A DNA stretch of 64,000 nt from Yponomeuta sedellus (Eukaryota; Arthropoda; Insecta; Lepidoptera; Yponomeutidae): assembly GCA_934045075.1 (NCBI GenBank), contig OW203730.1:9972692-10036691 (forward strand), given 5' to 3'. The position numbers and the translations under genes were made by a program. Below are positions 45,363 to 58,327 of the stretch, piece after piece. Position 1 is the stretch's first letter. Every line of letters begins with the position of its first letter. The notes below the pieces were generated by a model, which was given only the letters and a program-made list of their open reading frames with translations, was not told the origin of the DNA and did no database searches.

Positions 45363-46644
45363 TTCTTTTAATTTTTGTAACAAAATATTTTTCCTACTTT
45401 GCGCTATCCTACGCACTCAGCCAAATTTGCCCCCGCATTCAATAATTACATTTCCTACAATGATAAGTAAATAAAAAAAAGATAAAATAAAAAAAAGGTT
45501 TTTTGGAAAAAAAATTTAATTTTTGAAAAGTTATAGAACAAAAGTTGTTATAAATGGCATGCTCTAATAGATATCTTACTGTTGCGTGACTAATACGAGT
45601 ATCCAACATCAGAACATAATATGTTTAATGGTATTAAGGTAACCTTTCAGCATATTTTATTTACGTCTAAGATGTCTGCGTCCAGATGCAACCAACGGGC
45701 TTCATTTATGAGCTGAATATACATATAAATATAGTATACAACGTAACGTGCTTACTTCAATAGATCGTATTACAAATAAATTTTGTCTCTCATACTTTCT
45801 GTTTGATATTCAATGGCGTCTAAGAATTTATATCAACAGTTTTATCGCATAAAGCGCTCCAGCCCTAACTTAATATTTTTATTCAAACCCCTTTCGAGTG
45901 CAAGTTTATGTTTGACTGCGTCTAAGCTTCGCCTGGCGTTGAGGTTCACACAAAATGCAAATGCAGGAATAGAACTTTCCAAACTGCGCAGAAGGGCTTA
46001 CCACAGAAGGACAGCCACGGTTTAGTCTTAAATATACAACGGTGCGCTACAGCTTAATGGATCGGGTGACCTTTACCCAGGTTAAGGGGATCCCTATTGA
46101 ATATTTGTCCACTTGAGAGTAAAATAAGGGATCTTCGCCTCAAAACCCATTTTGTTTTTCGTAAGTTCTTAATGACTCGCGATGTTTAGGTATACATGGT
46201 TATTTATTAGACGGGTCTTATCGTGATTATTAATGAAGCTTTGAGCTTTCAAGTACGAGGAATCCAGTGCTAAGTAAATACAATTCACGCTTATCAGCGG
46301 ACCTGTCCGCGGATGCAGTGAGTGTTGATGTGTGTCATCATGTAAACTAGACATTACATGTTTCAAGTAATTTAGTACACAAGTAAATTTTTACTCAATT
46401 TAAATTAGTCAGGCAATGTAGAAAATTACAAATATGTAATGCCCTAACCAAAGTATCTGCGCGGTGCAGAGAAATTTTACATATTAAACAGGAAAAATTC
46501 TAGACTCTATTCTATTTTACTGATTTAGTAAAGAAATCACTCAACCGTTCATTTGCATATACCAAGTCTATCAGTTTGAATCGACTCACAGAAATTTAGG
46601 ATTCACCCCCGGTTACTCGTACAATGGCAAACATAGGGAAAGAA
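45363..46644. other. unassigned stretch
   Basis: AT-rich. The 70-codon frame at 45813 and others have no motif. Confidence 0.4.
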
Positions 46645-46800
46645 ACCCACCGGCTCGATGGTGTGATGATCTGAGGTAGATTGCTGGCAGTGGCTGGATG
46701 AGGATGGCCAAGGACCGAAAGAGCTTTGGGGGAGGCCTATGTCTAGCAGTGGACGAGTACAGGATGATTGATTGATTGACTCGTACAATGTACTATAAAC
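46645..46800 (+). pseudogene. RTE LINE: C-terminal coding remnant and 3' end
   Basis: From about 46658 the frame reads WCDDLR, a stop, then IAGSGWMRMAKDRKSF, matching the typical RTE reverse transcriptase C-terminus (W-DD-R-AG-W-A-DR). GGAGGCCTATGTCTAGCAGT and a GATT-repeat tail follow. The copy is truncated and has a stop, so it is dead. Confidence 0.65.
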
Positions 46801-47419
46801 TGTGGTCAGTTGGCCAGAATACATACAAAAAAATCAATTGACACTGTTTACAATAGACAGTCAGTTTGATAACATACAAGAAACCGGTACTTAGAGTCAA
46901 ACTCAATGAAAACAAAAATCATGTGACAGAGATTGAGCGGATCTTCTGTGTCTTTCTAATTCTTGAAAATTCCGAGGCATAAACTTAAACAGTTGCAGCC
47001 AAAGAAGTACTAAAGAAGCACTTACTCGAACTGATCTTTTCGCACGACGGGCGTTACAAACGACCTTAAACACAACGTACAGCCAGTCGTGTTGCTCCTT
47101 CTTCTTCAAGAAAAAGAGTCATGTTACTAGAACTGACTGACTAAATGTTCTATGCGCAAATGTAATTTGTGCAAAGCTAACTTAACAAGCTGTATGTAAG
47201 GCGGTCTAAATATTCATGCGTGCGAATTACGTGAGAAAGTGAGAAGCACAAGAACTTGCTTATTTTATGAAGGTTCTACAAGCGGCATTTTGAATAAACG
47301 AATTTCCCATGCAGTTTAGTTAGAAAAAAGAAAAGGTTAGCAGTTTGAGTCAAGATGCGTGTACCGCTTTTGGCATACAGAGCATGGCGTATTGAAGAAA
47401 TAACCGCCATTTTTACATA
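46801..47419. other. unassigned stretch
   Basis: No gene or recognised repeat before the mariner. Confidence 0.45.
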
Positions 47420-48696
47420 GGCTGCTACTCATGTATGCGGAATCTGGGATTTTTATAATTTTAAACGCAATGTCTGACCTCCATGGTCAAATTCGTTCTT
47501 TTTTTAGATAGTGGCCGCTAATATTTACGTTAGTGTTTTGTTTTTGTTGGGTTGTAAATGTCATATCGCTGAAAAAAATGGAACTCACTCGTGAAAATAT
47601 TCGAGCTATGATTTATTACGATTTTCGACGTGGTTTAACGCAACGACAGTGCGTAGATCAATTAACTTCGACTTTTGGTGGTGAAGCTCCATCAAAAACG
47701 ACTATGTATCACTGGTTTATTGAGTTTAATCGCGGGCGCAGTAAGCTCACGGACGAAGTTAAAGAAGGTCGCCCGAATTCGGTGGTTGTGCCACAAAATA
47801 TTGAAGCTATGCGAAAACTAATAATGCGAGACCGCCATGTTACGTATCGCGAGATAGAGGCTATTCTGGGCATATGTATGACGAGCATTTATAGGATATT
47901 ACATGAACATTATTTTGTCTGTAAAAAAAATTTGTTCGCGTTGGATCCCGCACAATTTAACTCAGGATCAAAAAGATGCTCGCGTCGAATGGTGCAAGAA
48001 AAACTTAAAAAAATTCAACGGAGGCGACTCAAAATAATGTTTATAATATCTACACATGTGACGAATCCTGGATCTACGCGTACGATCCCGAAACTAAACA
48101 ACAATCAACAGTTTGGGTGTATCAAAATGAGCCGAACCCGACGAAAGTGGCTCGTGCAAAAAGCATTGTAAAGCAAATGGTGGCCTGCTTTTTTGGTATT
48201 AATGGCCATGTGGCTACATTACCACTGGAGAATCGCAGAACGGTTAATTCGACGTGGTACACGACCATTTGTTTGCCGAAAGTATTTGAAGAAATACGCC
48301 AAAACAACCAGCGACGCAGAATCATACTTCACCATGACAATGCCAGCTCTCATACATCTCACGAAACAACTACATTTTTGGATGGTCAAAAAATTGAATT
48401 GATGGGTCATCCACCGTACAGCCCTGATTTGGCTCCCAATGATTTCTATTTATTCCCAAATGTAAAGAATAAATTACGTGGTCAATGATTTTCGACCCGT
48501 GAAGATGCCGTAGATGCGTTCAAACAGCACGTTTTGGAGATACCTCAATCAGAGTGGAAAAAGTGTTTTACAAATTGGTTTCATCGAATGCAAAAGTGCA
48601 TCGATCATAGTGGAGAATACTTTGAAAAACAATAAAAGCATATTAAGCCATATACATTTGTTTATTTTTTCTATTCCGCATACATAAGTAGCAGCC
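47420..48696 (+). mobile_element. mariner transposon
   Basis: The ends GGCTGCTACTCATGTATGCG (47420) and, inverted, GGCTGCTACTTATGTATGCG (ending 48696) form TIRs of about 24 bp in the visible core. The length of 1.28 kb is normal for mariner. TA precedes the left end; the right side lacks a clear TA, so the true termini may extend a few bases or have decayed. Confidence 0.85.
47578..48634 (+). pseudogene. mariner transposase, frameshifted and nonsense-mutated
   Basis: The transposase cuts and pastes its own element at TA sites. It starts MELTRENIRAMIYYDF, with a helix-turn-helix region over about the first 110 residues (TYREIEAILGICMTSIYRIL is the second helix pair). Near 47930 the frame shifts, and WIPHNL lies in another frame. 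A second shift lies near 48035, after which CDESWIY holds the first catalytic D. HHDNASSHTS holds the second D, and YSPDLAPNDFYLFP the third, with 34 residues between (D,D34D). A TGA follows LRGQ at 48486, and coding resumes to EYFEKQ. The copy cannot be active. Confidence 0.85.
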
Positions 48697-48734
48697 CTCG
48701 CACTTGTTCGAATATCTTCAAAACTGACCAATAT

Positions 48735-50280
48735 TTATTTTATTTTATTTATTTGGAAAAAAAAACAGGAAACAGGCTAAAGTTTATACAAAAAGTTACT
48801 ACAGGACAATATTAAACCTGAACCCATAAATATTTTTCACTAAATAGCAATGATGTAGAGTAACAGGTGACAAGGATGCCAATTGTGCATATTAGTACGA
48901 GTATATCAAATGGAATACAGGTAGACAATAATATAAGTGAAATGAAAATAAAGCAACAACTAGCTATAATAGTAAGACAAGTAGGCGGGTCAACGCCTTA
49001 GTCGGTAGATGATATAGTACTAAGTTAGTATATAAATTAGTATTTGTAGTAGTAGCTATATGGATAGGTTGTTGAGTTCATGCTGAACTGGGTGGTCGTC
49101 GTTACGTTTAGGTTAGGTAGAACTGTTAAGGATTTTTTTTACCTTTTGACTGTTACGCTAGCTTCTTCTCATGAAATATATCAACAGTTGAGAGAGATTT
49201 ATTATAATTAGAGCACATCCTTTTAATGGGAACGCGGAACCCTGCATTAGTCCTCGAAAAGGGAATTTTGAACAAAGGACGAATCCGAGTTTGTTTGGGA
49301 GGAGCGTAGAATTTCACGTCATGGAGTAATTCGGAGCAGTTATATTGATTATTGCAGATATTATATAAAATCTTAGCGTCTAATAAATCACGACGGGCCT
49401 GCAAAGACATAATGTTGTACCTTAGAAGTAAATCATTGTATGACACTCGGGACGATGTGAGTCGCCGATGGAGACCACGTAAATATTTTTTTTGAATGGT
49501 TTCAATTTTTTTACAGTAAATTGCATAATAGGGGTGCCATATGCACGAAGCGTATTCAAGCTGTGAGCATACTAGTGAGAGATATAACTTTTTTACAGAT
49601 ATCTTCAATATGACTATCGAATATTAACTTTGTATCGAAGATTTTGCCGAAGTCCTTAATTGTGTTAGTTTTTTTAAGCTTATGGCCCTCAATTTGGTAT
49701 GGAAACTGTGCCATGTTACAAGTCATTTTTTTTTGAGAACGTGATTTGCTGGCATTTTTCATAGGCTAGTAATATTTTATCATTACGGCAGTAATCACCT
49801 AGTCTATCTAAGTCAGTTTGGATACCTCTAAAGTCTTCTATATCTTCAATTATTTTGTAAATTTTCAGGTCATCCGCGTACATAAGGAACATACTTTACT
49901 TTATACTTTATTGCACACGAAACATTAAATAGGACATTACATAAGAAATAAGATGTACAAAGGCGAGCTTATCTCTGTAAGAGATTTCTTCCAGCAAACC
50001 TTGGAGAGTCGGAGCAGCAGTAAAATACGGGTCTGTATACGTGTACAAAATAAACTACATAGACTACAAAAACCCTTAGCAGTAACCTACGCAGAAATAA
50101 TACACTACATAAACTAAATACCTGTAAATATAAATAAATAATTTTAAGCTGTTATGCTCTATGATCGGATATAAATGTTCATGAATAATTTTTTCCAGTA
50201 TTTTAGGGAAACATGACAGTATTGAGATTGGGCGGTAGTTTTCCACCCTTTTTCTGGGACCGGACTAATGCAAAGGTATT
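48735..50280 (-). pseudogene. decayed LINE: RT remnants with nested LINE 3' end
   Basis: On the minus strand VENYRPISILSCFPKIL (50190-50240) marks the RT start. After a gap, MFLMYADDLKIYKI (about 49850-49893) marks the catalytic motif, then frames at 49762-49556 and 49608-49153 carry the C-terminal part (SQLEYASCIWHPYYAIYCKK). Frameshifts and stops separate them. The 3' end at 48735 has a TAAATAAAATAAAAT tail. The core between YRPIS and YADD is missing or replaced by the next feature. It resembles the LINE at 26780 but is a different, older copy. Confidence 0.7.
49893..50003 (-). mobile_element. LINE 3' end nested in LINE remnant
   Basis: On the minus strand: GGTTTGCTGGAAGAAATCTC, TACAGAGATAAGCTCGCC, TTTCGTGTGCAATAAAG and a TATAAAGTAAAG tail. 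It sits where the RT core of the older LINE should be. Confidence 0.65.
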
Positions 50281-50368
50281 ATGTATGCTGACTTCCATAT
50301 ACGAGGAAAGACGCCCTCGGACATTCATTTATTAAAAATAAGAGTTATTGGTTTAGCTAAGCATTGGT
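50281..50368. other. short spacer
   Basis: Between LINE remnant and the next insertion. The 5' part of the LINE may continue here undetected. Confidence 0.3.
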
Positions 50369-50553
50369 ACGTATTTTTAAAAACCTATTTAGAGGCTAAA
50401 AATTTCACCCATGCCGGGATTCGAACCCGCAACCTCTGGCTATCCGTACCAGCGCTCTACCAATTGAGCCAATGGGCGACTCACGGCATCAGTGAAATTT
50501 CGAACCTCTTTACAATATTTTCTGTATTACGTACAGGCAGCTGACGTATTTTT
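50369..50553 (-). mobile_element. tRNA-like retroelement, 5' truncated monomer
   Basis: The repeat ACGTATTTTT (50369-50378, 50544-50553) bounds a 165-bp insert. On the minus strand it begins CTGCCTGTACGTAATACAGA, then the head (about 50407-50479) and the standard tail AGCCTCTAAATAGG. It shows simple 5' truncation with an intact 3' end. Confidence 0.8.
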
Positions 50554-50589
50554 TATAAAAAAAAAAAATTCATCATCATCACACCATTA

Positions 50590-50930
50590 TTTCGCCACCG
50601 AACCTTCCTCTGGAAAGTGTAAGGTAGAGTATGACCTACGCCATACTCGACCATGGCAGCTAAATCTGGATTGGTGGAGGCTTGCAAATGGCTGATCTCA
50701 CTTTAAGAAGTTTTCATGCCGCCCTAAGGACTCCGACATGACTTGACGACTGCCGTCTATAGACGGCAGCCGGCACCAACGGCTTAACATGCCGTGCAAA
50801 GCACGAAACCGCTCGGAAAAATACCACTAACGTTAGTTATAGACGGCCACCCATCCATGCACCGAACGCGCATTATGTAGCCTAACATTGTGATCGTTAT
50901 AAGATCAGCCGGGGCTACGAGCGATTCCAT
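50590..50930 (-). mobile_element. 5S-derived SINE, diverged subfamily
   Basis: On the minus strand the 5' end CGTAGCCCCGGCTGATCTTA resembles the start of 44475. Body GTGCTTTGCACGGCATGTTA follows, then CTGCCGTCTATAGACGGCAG (a 20-bp palindrome at about 50752-50771), and ends near CCTTCCTCTGG. The 5S-like part is poorly kept. Confidence 0.55.
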
Positions 50931-51800
50931 TATCCCATTGATATCTACTGGAAAATCCGCCCTTTTTATTTTCAGACTACTGTTCATGGTTCTGTGCCAC
51001 ACACAACTACGATTTGCTGGATAACTGTTATTTATCCTCTGATGTGGTGGTCTTTTTACTGCTTAGTTCTGTACAACAAAGAGTTCTCCATTTATCTACC
51101 TGCAAGCTTACATACTCATTATTCGCTTTGTTATCCGTTCCTTGGTAGCATGTAATGTTAGTTTAATACCAATTTAACTTTCTAAATAAACTCGCACAAT
51201 GTAACAATCGACTGCGTATCAAATTTTATGAGCACTACGATGCTTTTCATACTCGCTAACGTTACGGGGAACAAAAATATAAGTGATTTTACATCGTTAA
51301 GCAAATCCTTCGACAAACTTGGCGAGGAAGCTTAAATTTTACGAGTTTAAGCATAACTTTTTTCCAATACACACTCTTCGAGCCTTAATGCCTTTATTTA
51401 TCGTTGAGTGTAATTTATCTAGAAAAAACCAGAGCGCACCTTAACTCAACGAAGCGCGCAAAATTAAGCTGTACATAAAAAAATAACAATCAAACAATTT
51501 CAAGAAGAACCATAACTCGCAGCGTTCTTGAACCCCAGTGGTTCTGCAGTAGTTTTATTTGTCTCCAAGACCAAGCGAGAACAAAAACTGTGTACCAAAG
51601 AAGTTTAACTAGTAGTTAAATTAATATAGAGATCGCTTTGGTTTGGTACCTGCTACTATTTATAGCAGATTTTTACATTAGCCCTCAAAACATAGAAGAA
51701 ACGTCATGACTTTTAATATTAACCTAATCCTAACCTGCTTTATTACAATATTGGTTGAATTGTTATTATTAGATAAAATTACTATTTACTTATTGGTTGG
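50931..51800. other. unassigned stretch
   Basis: No gene or recognised repeat. Confidence 0.45.
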
Positions 51801-52015
51801 ATTTGTCTAGGCTTGCCTGACTACGGTCACTAAGCATACCGTTTAATGTGTGATATGTGTGACTTGCTCTTTCGAGCCTGAGGACGCCTCGAGGTAGAGG
51901 CGAAACGCGTCGCGTATTTTCTCACACAAGTATTGATGTCGGTGGTGGTGTGTTCGTGTCTTGCTTCTGCTTGAAAAAGTGGAAGGGAGGGCGGAGCATT
52001 AACTAACCGTGTGAT
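51801..52015 (+). repeat. dispersed repeat, copy 1
   Basis: GTCGGTGGTGGTGTGTTCGT, CTTGCTTCTGCTTGAAAAAG and TGGAAGGGAGGGCG recur at 63842-63905. The upstream part (GCCTCGAGGTAGAGGCGAAA) occurs only here. Extent and class are unknown. Confidence 0.5.
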
Positions 52016-52054
52016 ATCTTTTCAATTCCTTCAGATTGTAAAAATTTCAAAAGA

Positions 52055-52112
52055 GATGGTTACCAGGGAAGCCTACGTCCAGCAGTGGATGAGTACGAGC
52101 TGATTGATTGAT
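52055..52112 (+). mobile_element. RTE-type tail fragment
   Basis: GGGAAGCCTACGTCCAGCAG TGGATGAGTACGAGCTGATT then a GATT repeat, as at the end of 46645-46800. Confidence 0.6.
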
Positions 52113-54340
52113 TTACACTTAGAATGACAAAAAATAGTTGTATTAGTAAGCAAGTCAAAACAAACAGAATGTAAGATTGGATTTTAAAATTATTGGCGGA
52201 TTTAATTTAATTTTTTTCGTAAAAGTCCAATACATAAGTATAATAATTATTATACAAAATATTATTCATTAATTTAACTAAAAAACCACAAATGAAATGT
52301 TCACTAGAATTTGACCAAAACTGTAAATCAAGAAATCACGACACCCTGCAATTCTTAAGTGACTGATTGCCTTGATACTGTAGCGGTATTATTCTGGGGA
52401 GTACAATGGTACGAGGCATAGTATGCTATTATCAATAGATTAGAACTTTGATCGATTTCAGCTAAAAGCAGCCGTTTTTGGTGGAAAGTGATTAAAGTTC
52501 TTGGTTGTTGATTCTAGGTTCTAGACTGTACGTTCTAAAAATAGTTTTCACAGTTGTTAAGATTTCTCATGTTCACTTTTAAATAAAAACATATTATAAA
52601 ACAAGTTATAATTTTTTTTCATTGGTGGTTAGTTAGTTAGCACCCCAAAGCACGTTCTTGCTCACTTCAATGCTGTCTGTTTTACTACAGTTAAGATTCT
52701 GTTCTGAATATTTACCAACGCAGGGAATTGCTAACAATATTTATACTGCAGGCTATCCTTTTGCCACAGTGTCTCGACACTGTGTGGCTGCAACTGCCTC
52801 GGGAAATAGAGAATGAATCTGAGAAGTTACGTGTGGACTCTTTTCTCCTCACTTCACATAACACAAAAATGTGGCAGTACATACTGGTATACCGAAATTC
52901 ATATCGATATCAACCCTTTATTATGTCCCCACTTTTGCCTGTAGAGCATCTTCCGTATCAAGACGTTTTTCCATTGATTTGAAAATTTTATGCTGCCCAA
53001 CTTGGAAAAGTACAGTAGTATCACGTCTTCTCCGCGGTACTCCAACCGTCTAGCTATATTGCTTTACTGTATTCAGAGTAGAATGCCCACATTTATTACA
53101 TAATGCAGAAATGAGGCGTTTTGTTAGTGTCACTTTTATTATAATTAGAATTTAATACTTTAATGATGCAAACCTTTTTAGACCATTTTTTTATATTTCT
53201 TTATTTCTGTCTATCATTTTTAAATTTTTAAATGCCACAAAATCAGAGAAATCTTAAAAATAGGTCACCAATTTTTAAGATTTCTTTGATATTGTGGCAT
53301 TACTACTTTATATTTCAACTAGACCGGACTACATACAGAAAGAGAGAAACAACATTAATAGTCGTTTATCTGCTTATTTTGTTTCTCTATCAATTTTTTT
53401 CTGTTTATCGTTGTAAATAAAACACAGAGGTGAAGTCGTTCCAGTTTATTATTTATAATACGTTCTACAACTTCACAGGGCCACATAAAAAAGGCTTATC
53501 AGATACAAAAAAGATTGCTTTATATATCAAACGGTAAAAGTACCTAACTGAAACGTGAAAGTGAAGTGAAGCTTAAAACCGCGCATTTAACGCCGGGATC
53601 TCGGTAAAATCGCCGTTTTTGGCCGAAAAATGAACATAGAACCATCCTGATTTACCGAGTTGCATGAGATTTACCACTGTCGCGCACGACAAAAGGATAC
53701 AGGGAGTCGCGTAATCTTGTGTCAAGTAGCGAATAAGAGCTCGCTACGTAATCTAAGATTGTGGGACTGTTCGTGGATTTATCGCGCTCGATATGATTGG
53801 CTGGCTTTGATACTTTACCAGTATCTTTCTTCCAATCACTTTCTTTAATATTTGTTTTAATTTTAATGGTATTAAAGATTACTACCCAAAATTGGCTATT
53901 CGAATTGAAATGAAATGATTTTTTTTTATTGAATTATCAATGTAATGTAAACATCTGTCAAAATCAGTGGTTATTGTATCAGTAGTGGTAAATCAGTGAT
54001 TATAGTAGAGTTAGAGGTTTTAGAATTTTGCCTTTCGAAAATTAGTTCCCAAGTTACTTGGGATTCATGTCTGTAGAGGATTCGTATTATACTAATCTTA
54101 TTTATGAGGCCACGTTCGTCCACTGCAAGACATAGGCATGCCACTTATTTCGGTCCTGCGTCATCCTCAGTGAATAACAATATTTTGCTCTATTGTATTG
54201 TTTTATAATATTAATATGGAAGAAACACTGATGCTCTATACAACAGGCCCTGCCTAGTTTAGACATCAGGCATTCATTATTAAGTGTATACCCTAGAATT
54301 TTATGTCAAAAATGTACTCTTCATATGTTATTGTACCATA
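52113..54340. other. unassigned stretch
   Basis: No gene. A short minus-strand 5S-SINE tail may lie at 52905-52945 (ATCGATATCAACCC). Otherwise nothing recognised. Confidence 0.4.
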
Positions 54341-54346
54341 GCTGTG

Positions 54347-54807
54347 TAACTCTGATATTAAAAAAGCCTATAAGAGGCTAAAAATTCCACCCATGCTGGA
54401 ACTTGAACCCCTCTCTGGCTAACCGTGCCAGCGCTCTCCCAACAGAGCTAATGGGCAACTTACTGGCATCAGTGAAATTTCGAACCTTTTTACAATACTC
54501 TCTGTATTACGTACAGGCAGCAACAACTGGCTGAAGTAATTTGCATCACTTGCAGCCTTGAGTACCTAATTTGCAGTTAGGTTTTACATCGGAATGATAT
54601 CGCTGTACCCACATGATTATATTCTTCTTTTATTTTTTTTATGCACTAACCCGTCTTAAGGATTTTTTAAAAATCCTATTAGAGGCTAAAAATTCCACCC
54701 AAGCTGGAAGTCGAACGCGGGTTTGAGTCCCAGCATATTTTTTAAAAATGTCCTTAGCATGGGTTAGTACGGGTTAGTGCATTAAAAAAATAGAACATAA
54801 CTCTGAT
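54347..54807 (-). mobile_element. tRNA-like retroelement, dimer with 5' inversion
   Basis: TAACTCTGAT (54347-54356, 54798-54807) bounds it. On the minus strand there is one head (about 54391-54460), full body, and a partial second head (about 54695-54720). The sequence then flips to the plus strand inside the T arm (GGGTTTGAGTCCCAGCAT) and ends with tail and spacer. The heads are diverged, so this is an older copy. Confidence 0.75.
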
Positions 54808-56280
54808 TTTGATGAATAAATAAATTGTCTTACCATATCTTATCCTCATCTAGCCGTTTCCCCAGTAATCGACATCAGATCATCGTCGGCGGTTAGCGTC
54901 ACACACTGCGTTTGCCAGTACGTGGGACAGCGAAAAGAATTATTGGTATTCTCCATTCGAGAACCTTTTTACCATCGGTAATCGGTTTTACGGCAGATGT
55001 GACTGGTCCACTGCCCCTTCAAATTGCTGGGATAAGTACATAAATACAATTATTTATGGTTACTATGACGATTCGATGTACGTTGCATAGCCGATTTATT
55101 CACAGGTTAACCAGTAGGAAGACAAATTCTGTCGGAATGTTGACGATGGCGAGAACAATGAGTTTGAACTTTGACAGTTAGACGATTGGAATTGTTTACG
55201 ACTTGGTGTGCGTAATATGAGGGCTGATCGTATTATAATCATCATCAGCAAATTGCTGTCCACTGCTGGGTATAGGCTGTGGTATAGGTAAAAAATTTCC
55301 CGCAAATGCCTCTTACGCTCGTATAATTATGATATGTTTTCAATATGTTAATTACCTCAGCAATTTCTTATAATATACACACAACGGAATCAACATAACA
55401 GTATCAATAGACTTTCTGAATAGTTTTACAAACTGCGCTTAAGCATCCCTTTGAATTTTGTTTTTCTGAAACTCGGGACTGACGCACAAAAAATAGCACT
55501 TAAAAACAGGATTAACTTACATTATAACCACTTTACTTTTATTGCATAATTCCTGTGGGAAGCTTTTATGAATGGCTGTAACCAAGTAATTACCTATCTT
55601 ATAGATCCGTATTAATTAAAATGTTAAGGTATTTCATACTTCACTGGTTTTCGTTTAGCTACGTATAGAATAGTGATAGCTCCAGCGCACCTATTGATAT
55701 TACAATATCCGTTTTTTTGTGTAGCCTCGAGTGTTTCCCACTGCTGGGCAGAGGCCTCCCCTTTTGCCTTCGGTATCGGTATATTGGTTCCAAAAACCGC
55801 GAGACTTGTGTTATTGACAAAGTAACAATTCCAAATAACTGTATAGATCTCCAAAAGGGTACAGTGAGTATTGTTTTTGTTAACCAAACAGGTATACTGT
55901 TTAAAGTATCGATGGCAAGCCATCGTGAAGAAAGAATTTGCCAATCAGGGTAAAAAAAATATTATCGTTTTTTCACCATCTTGCACTTTCCTTTTTTTCA
56001 CCGTCCATAATAACTTCGGGAATATCGTTTTCGTACCGCTTATTTTTCTCATGAAATGGTAGGTATATGTGATGAATATGCGATGAATAATGAAAAAGAA
56101 ATGAATACTATAAATAAATCCATGTTCCGTATAAATTTCACTGAAATAATACGTATATAGGTAAGTCTCTTCAAGATTGACGAGGGGTGATAAGTAACTT
56201 CATAAAATCGTGACAAATTTCATACTTTTTAAAAGTTTTAGTTCAGGTGAAGTGTCTACTCAAAAAAATTGATAAAAGAA
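54808..56280. other. unassigned stretch
   Basis: GACGATTCGATGTACGTTGC at about 55070 matches 24389 with two changes. GCTGTCCACTGCTGGGTATA near 55256 is a minus-strand RTE-type trace. The 106-codon frame at 55624-55944 has no motif. Confidence 0.4.
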
Positions 56281-56282
56281 GG

Positions 56283-56352
56283 TTTAAAAAATCCATTTAA
56301 AGGCTAAAAAGTAATTTGCATCACTTGCAACCCCGAGTACCTACTTAATGAA
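56283..56352 (-). mobile_element. tRNA-like retroelement fragment without head
   Basis: The tail (AAATCCATTTAAAGGCTAAA) is fused to body GTAATTTGCATCACTTGCAA. The head is deleted between them. Confidence 0.5.
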
Positions 56353-56384
56353 GGTTATTAAAAAAAAAGCGGTCGAAACAAGCA

Positions 56385-56752
56385 AGAAGCGCTCGTGGCC
56401 TAGGCGAACCGGGTGATTGGAACCAATCACTTGGTTAAGCAACAACAGGCGCGGTCAGGTACGAGATGGGTGACCGTCCCGTGACTACCGCTAGTGGCAT
56501 TTTTTCCGAGCGCTTCCATGCTTCGCAAGGCACGCTAAGCCATTGGTGCCAGCTGTCATATAATGGCAGTCGTTAAGCTATGTCAGAGGCCTTATGGGCG
56601 GCTTGATAACTTCTGACAGTAAGGCCCGCCACTGTCTTACAAGCCTCCACCAACCCGGACTTGGCCCCCATGGTGGAGTATGGCCTAACCTTCCTGCGAT
56701 GCAGGAAGAGACCCGTGCCTCAGTAGTGGGGACATACAAGGGTTGATAACGT
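56385..56752 (+). mobile_element. 5S-derived SINE, near full length
   Basis: Leader GAAGCGCTCGTGGCCTAGGC, 5S-like GGTTAAGCAACAACAGGCGC and GAGATGGGTGACCGTCCCG, body and ending GACATACAAGGGTTGATAAC. It is among the best preserved here, with few indels relative to 58351. Confidence 0.8.
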
Positions 56753-57000
56753 AACGTAATTAAGAAACACTGAATTTCTAAAAATAACGTTTATGAACGT
56801 TTAGAACTCTAAAACGTCCTTGAACTGAACTTCACTTGAACTTGGCCAATATTTTGCTCGGCAATAGTAACAAATTTTATCATTCTTATCTCTGAAATCG
56901 CAAAAAAAATAATTCAAAAATTAATTTAAAAAAAATCTTCTCTGAAATCGCAAAAAAATTACAGCTATTCCATTTATGATCCACTTCACAAACATGTAAA
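56753..57000. other. short unassigned spacer
   Basis: CTCTGAAATCGCAAAAAAA is repeated at 56890 and 56940. No gene. Confidence 0.4.
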
Positions 57001-57009
57001 CATCCAAGA

Positions 57010-57110
57010 CCTGGGATTTTTTTCTGTCCCCAGCCGGAAATCGAACCCGGGACCTCTAGCATGGTAGGCAGATGCGCTACCGCTGCGACACACAGGTCGC
57101 CATATACTAT
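57010..57110 (-). mobile_element. tRNA-related SINE remnant
   Basis: Minus strand: GTCGCAGCGGTAGCGCATCT (A-box region), CCATGCTAGAGG, CCCGGGTTCGATTTCCGGC (B box) and GGGGACAG. The cloverleaf is plausible but imperfect. It looks like a degraded tRNA-derived head unrelated to the 308-bp family. Confidence 0.5.
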
Positions 57111-58325
57111 TACAGGGCTTTTTTGAAACCCGTTACAGAGTAGGGGCTCTGCTCTGACCTCCATGGGATTCGGGTCTGAGATAATTTTTCTCCGGCGAAA
57201 CCGCGCACCTGGCAAATGATAATCTTGAACCCTTTTAGGGAGACAACATTTGTCTCTGTCTCAATTTTATACAGGGTGGACTTTAACGAGCGACATGGCT
57301 GGCGATGACATAAAAAGCGACGGCATTAGAGGAACGGGTAAGGTTAAATCAAAATTTGGTTGTTTTAAAGTATTGCATGGGTGTTTTAAACGTGCTTGAG
57401 AGGCGGACACACTATCTAATGGGCTGTATATCAATGGAAGAGAAGAAAAGCAGGTCTCGCCACTAAATTTAAGTAAGTATTCATAAAACAATATTGACTA
57501 AATAAGATAGGATAATATCCTTCAGATGACTGTCCTAACAGGCAGTGTGTGTAAAATCACTATTGATACAATCGAAATGATAAGATAGGAATATTCATTA
57601 TTCTATACCGGAACATTAGTTACAGAAAACTAGTCAAATAACCAGTTTTCTGTAATTATTTTAACAGTCAAATAACTAGTAGATTCATAGAAAAATTTAT
57701 AACCACTGCAGGGTAAATCTATAAAAAACATTTGGTCTCTGCATCAACGTAATGAGATGATTTTTTCAGCGTCCAGTGGCAGCTTCACTCATACTAGACG
57801 GGTGAGACTTCAGTGCTTTGAAGAGTGATTTAAGATGCAGTAGGCTTGATTAGCACCTATACCATCCTGACTGCATAGTTGGCATAGCCTACGGGAAAGA
57901 AAATTAAATATATACGGAGCCCATCAAGCCGCGGGTATGACTACTACAAATTCACAGATGTACGTAACCTATAGACCTAACCTCGGTAAGCGTATGCTTC
58001 TAAAAGTATTTATTCACTTCACTCATTTTTTTTAGTAAAATAATACTAATTTTCGTGTTTTATGTTTTCGTGTTTTTACTCTTTTAGAAATATTTTGTTT
58101 GTTCGTCATAAACTTTTCACCATTTAAGATTACTTAACACTTGTCATATTTCAAAATTATTTTCTTGAAACTAAATGCCGCTTATAGTCTAAAACGTTAG
58201 TACATGCAACATTTGTATAAATTGTCACTTCACCTACCTAATGTAGGATGTAGTAACCACTAGACGTTGTATGAATACTTAATCATGATGTAACGTGCCT
58301 ATTTTGTTACTACTGCAGTACAATC
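57111..58325. other. unassigned stretch with a hairpin
   Basis: TTACAGAAAACT (57620-57631) pairs with AGTTTTCTGTAA (57644-57655). No gene. Confidence 0.45.
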
Positions 58326-58327
58326 AA

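Noticed and set aside
57010..57110. Functional minus-strand tRNA
   Set aside because: The anticodon stem and acceptor do not pair well; a decayed SINE head is more likely.
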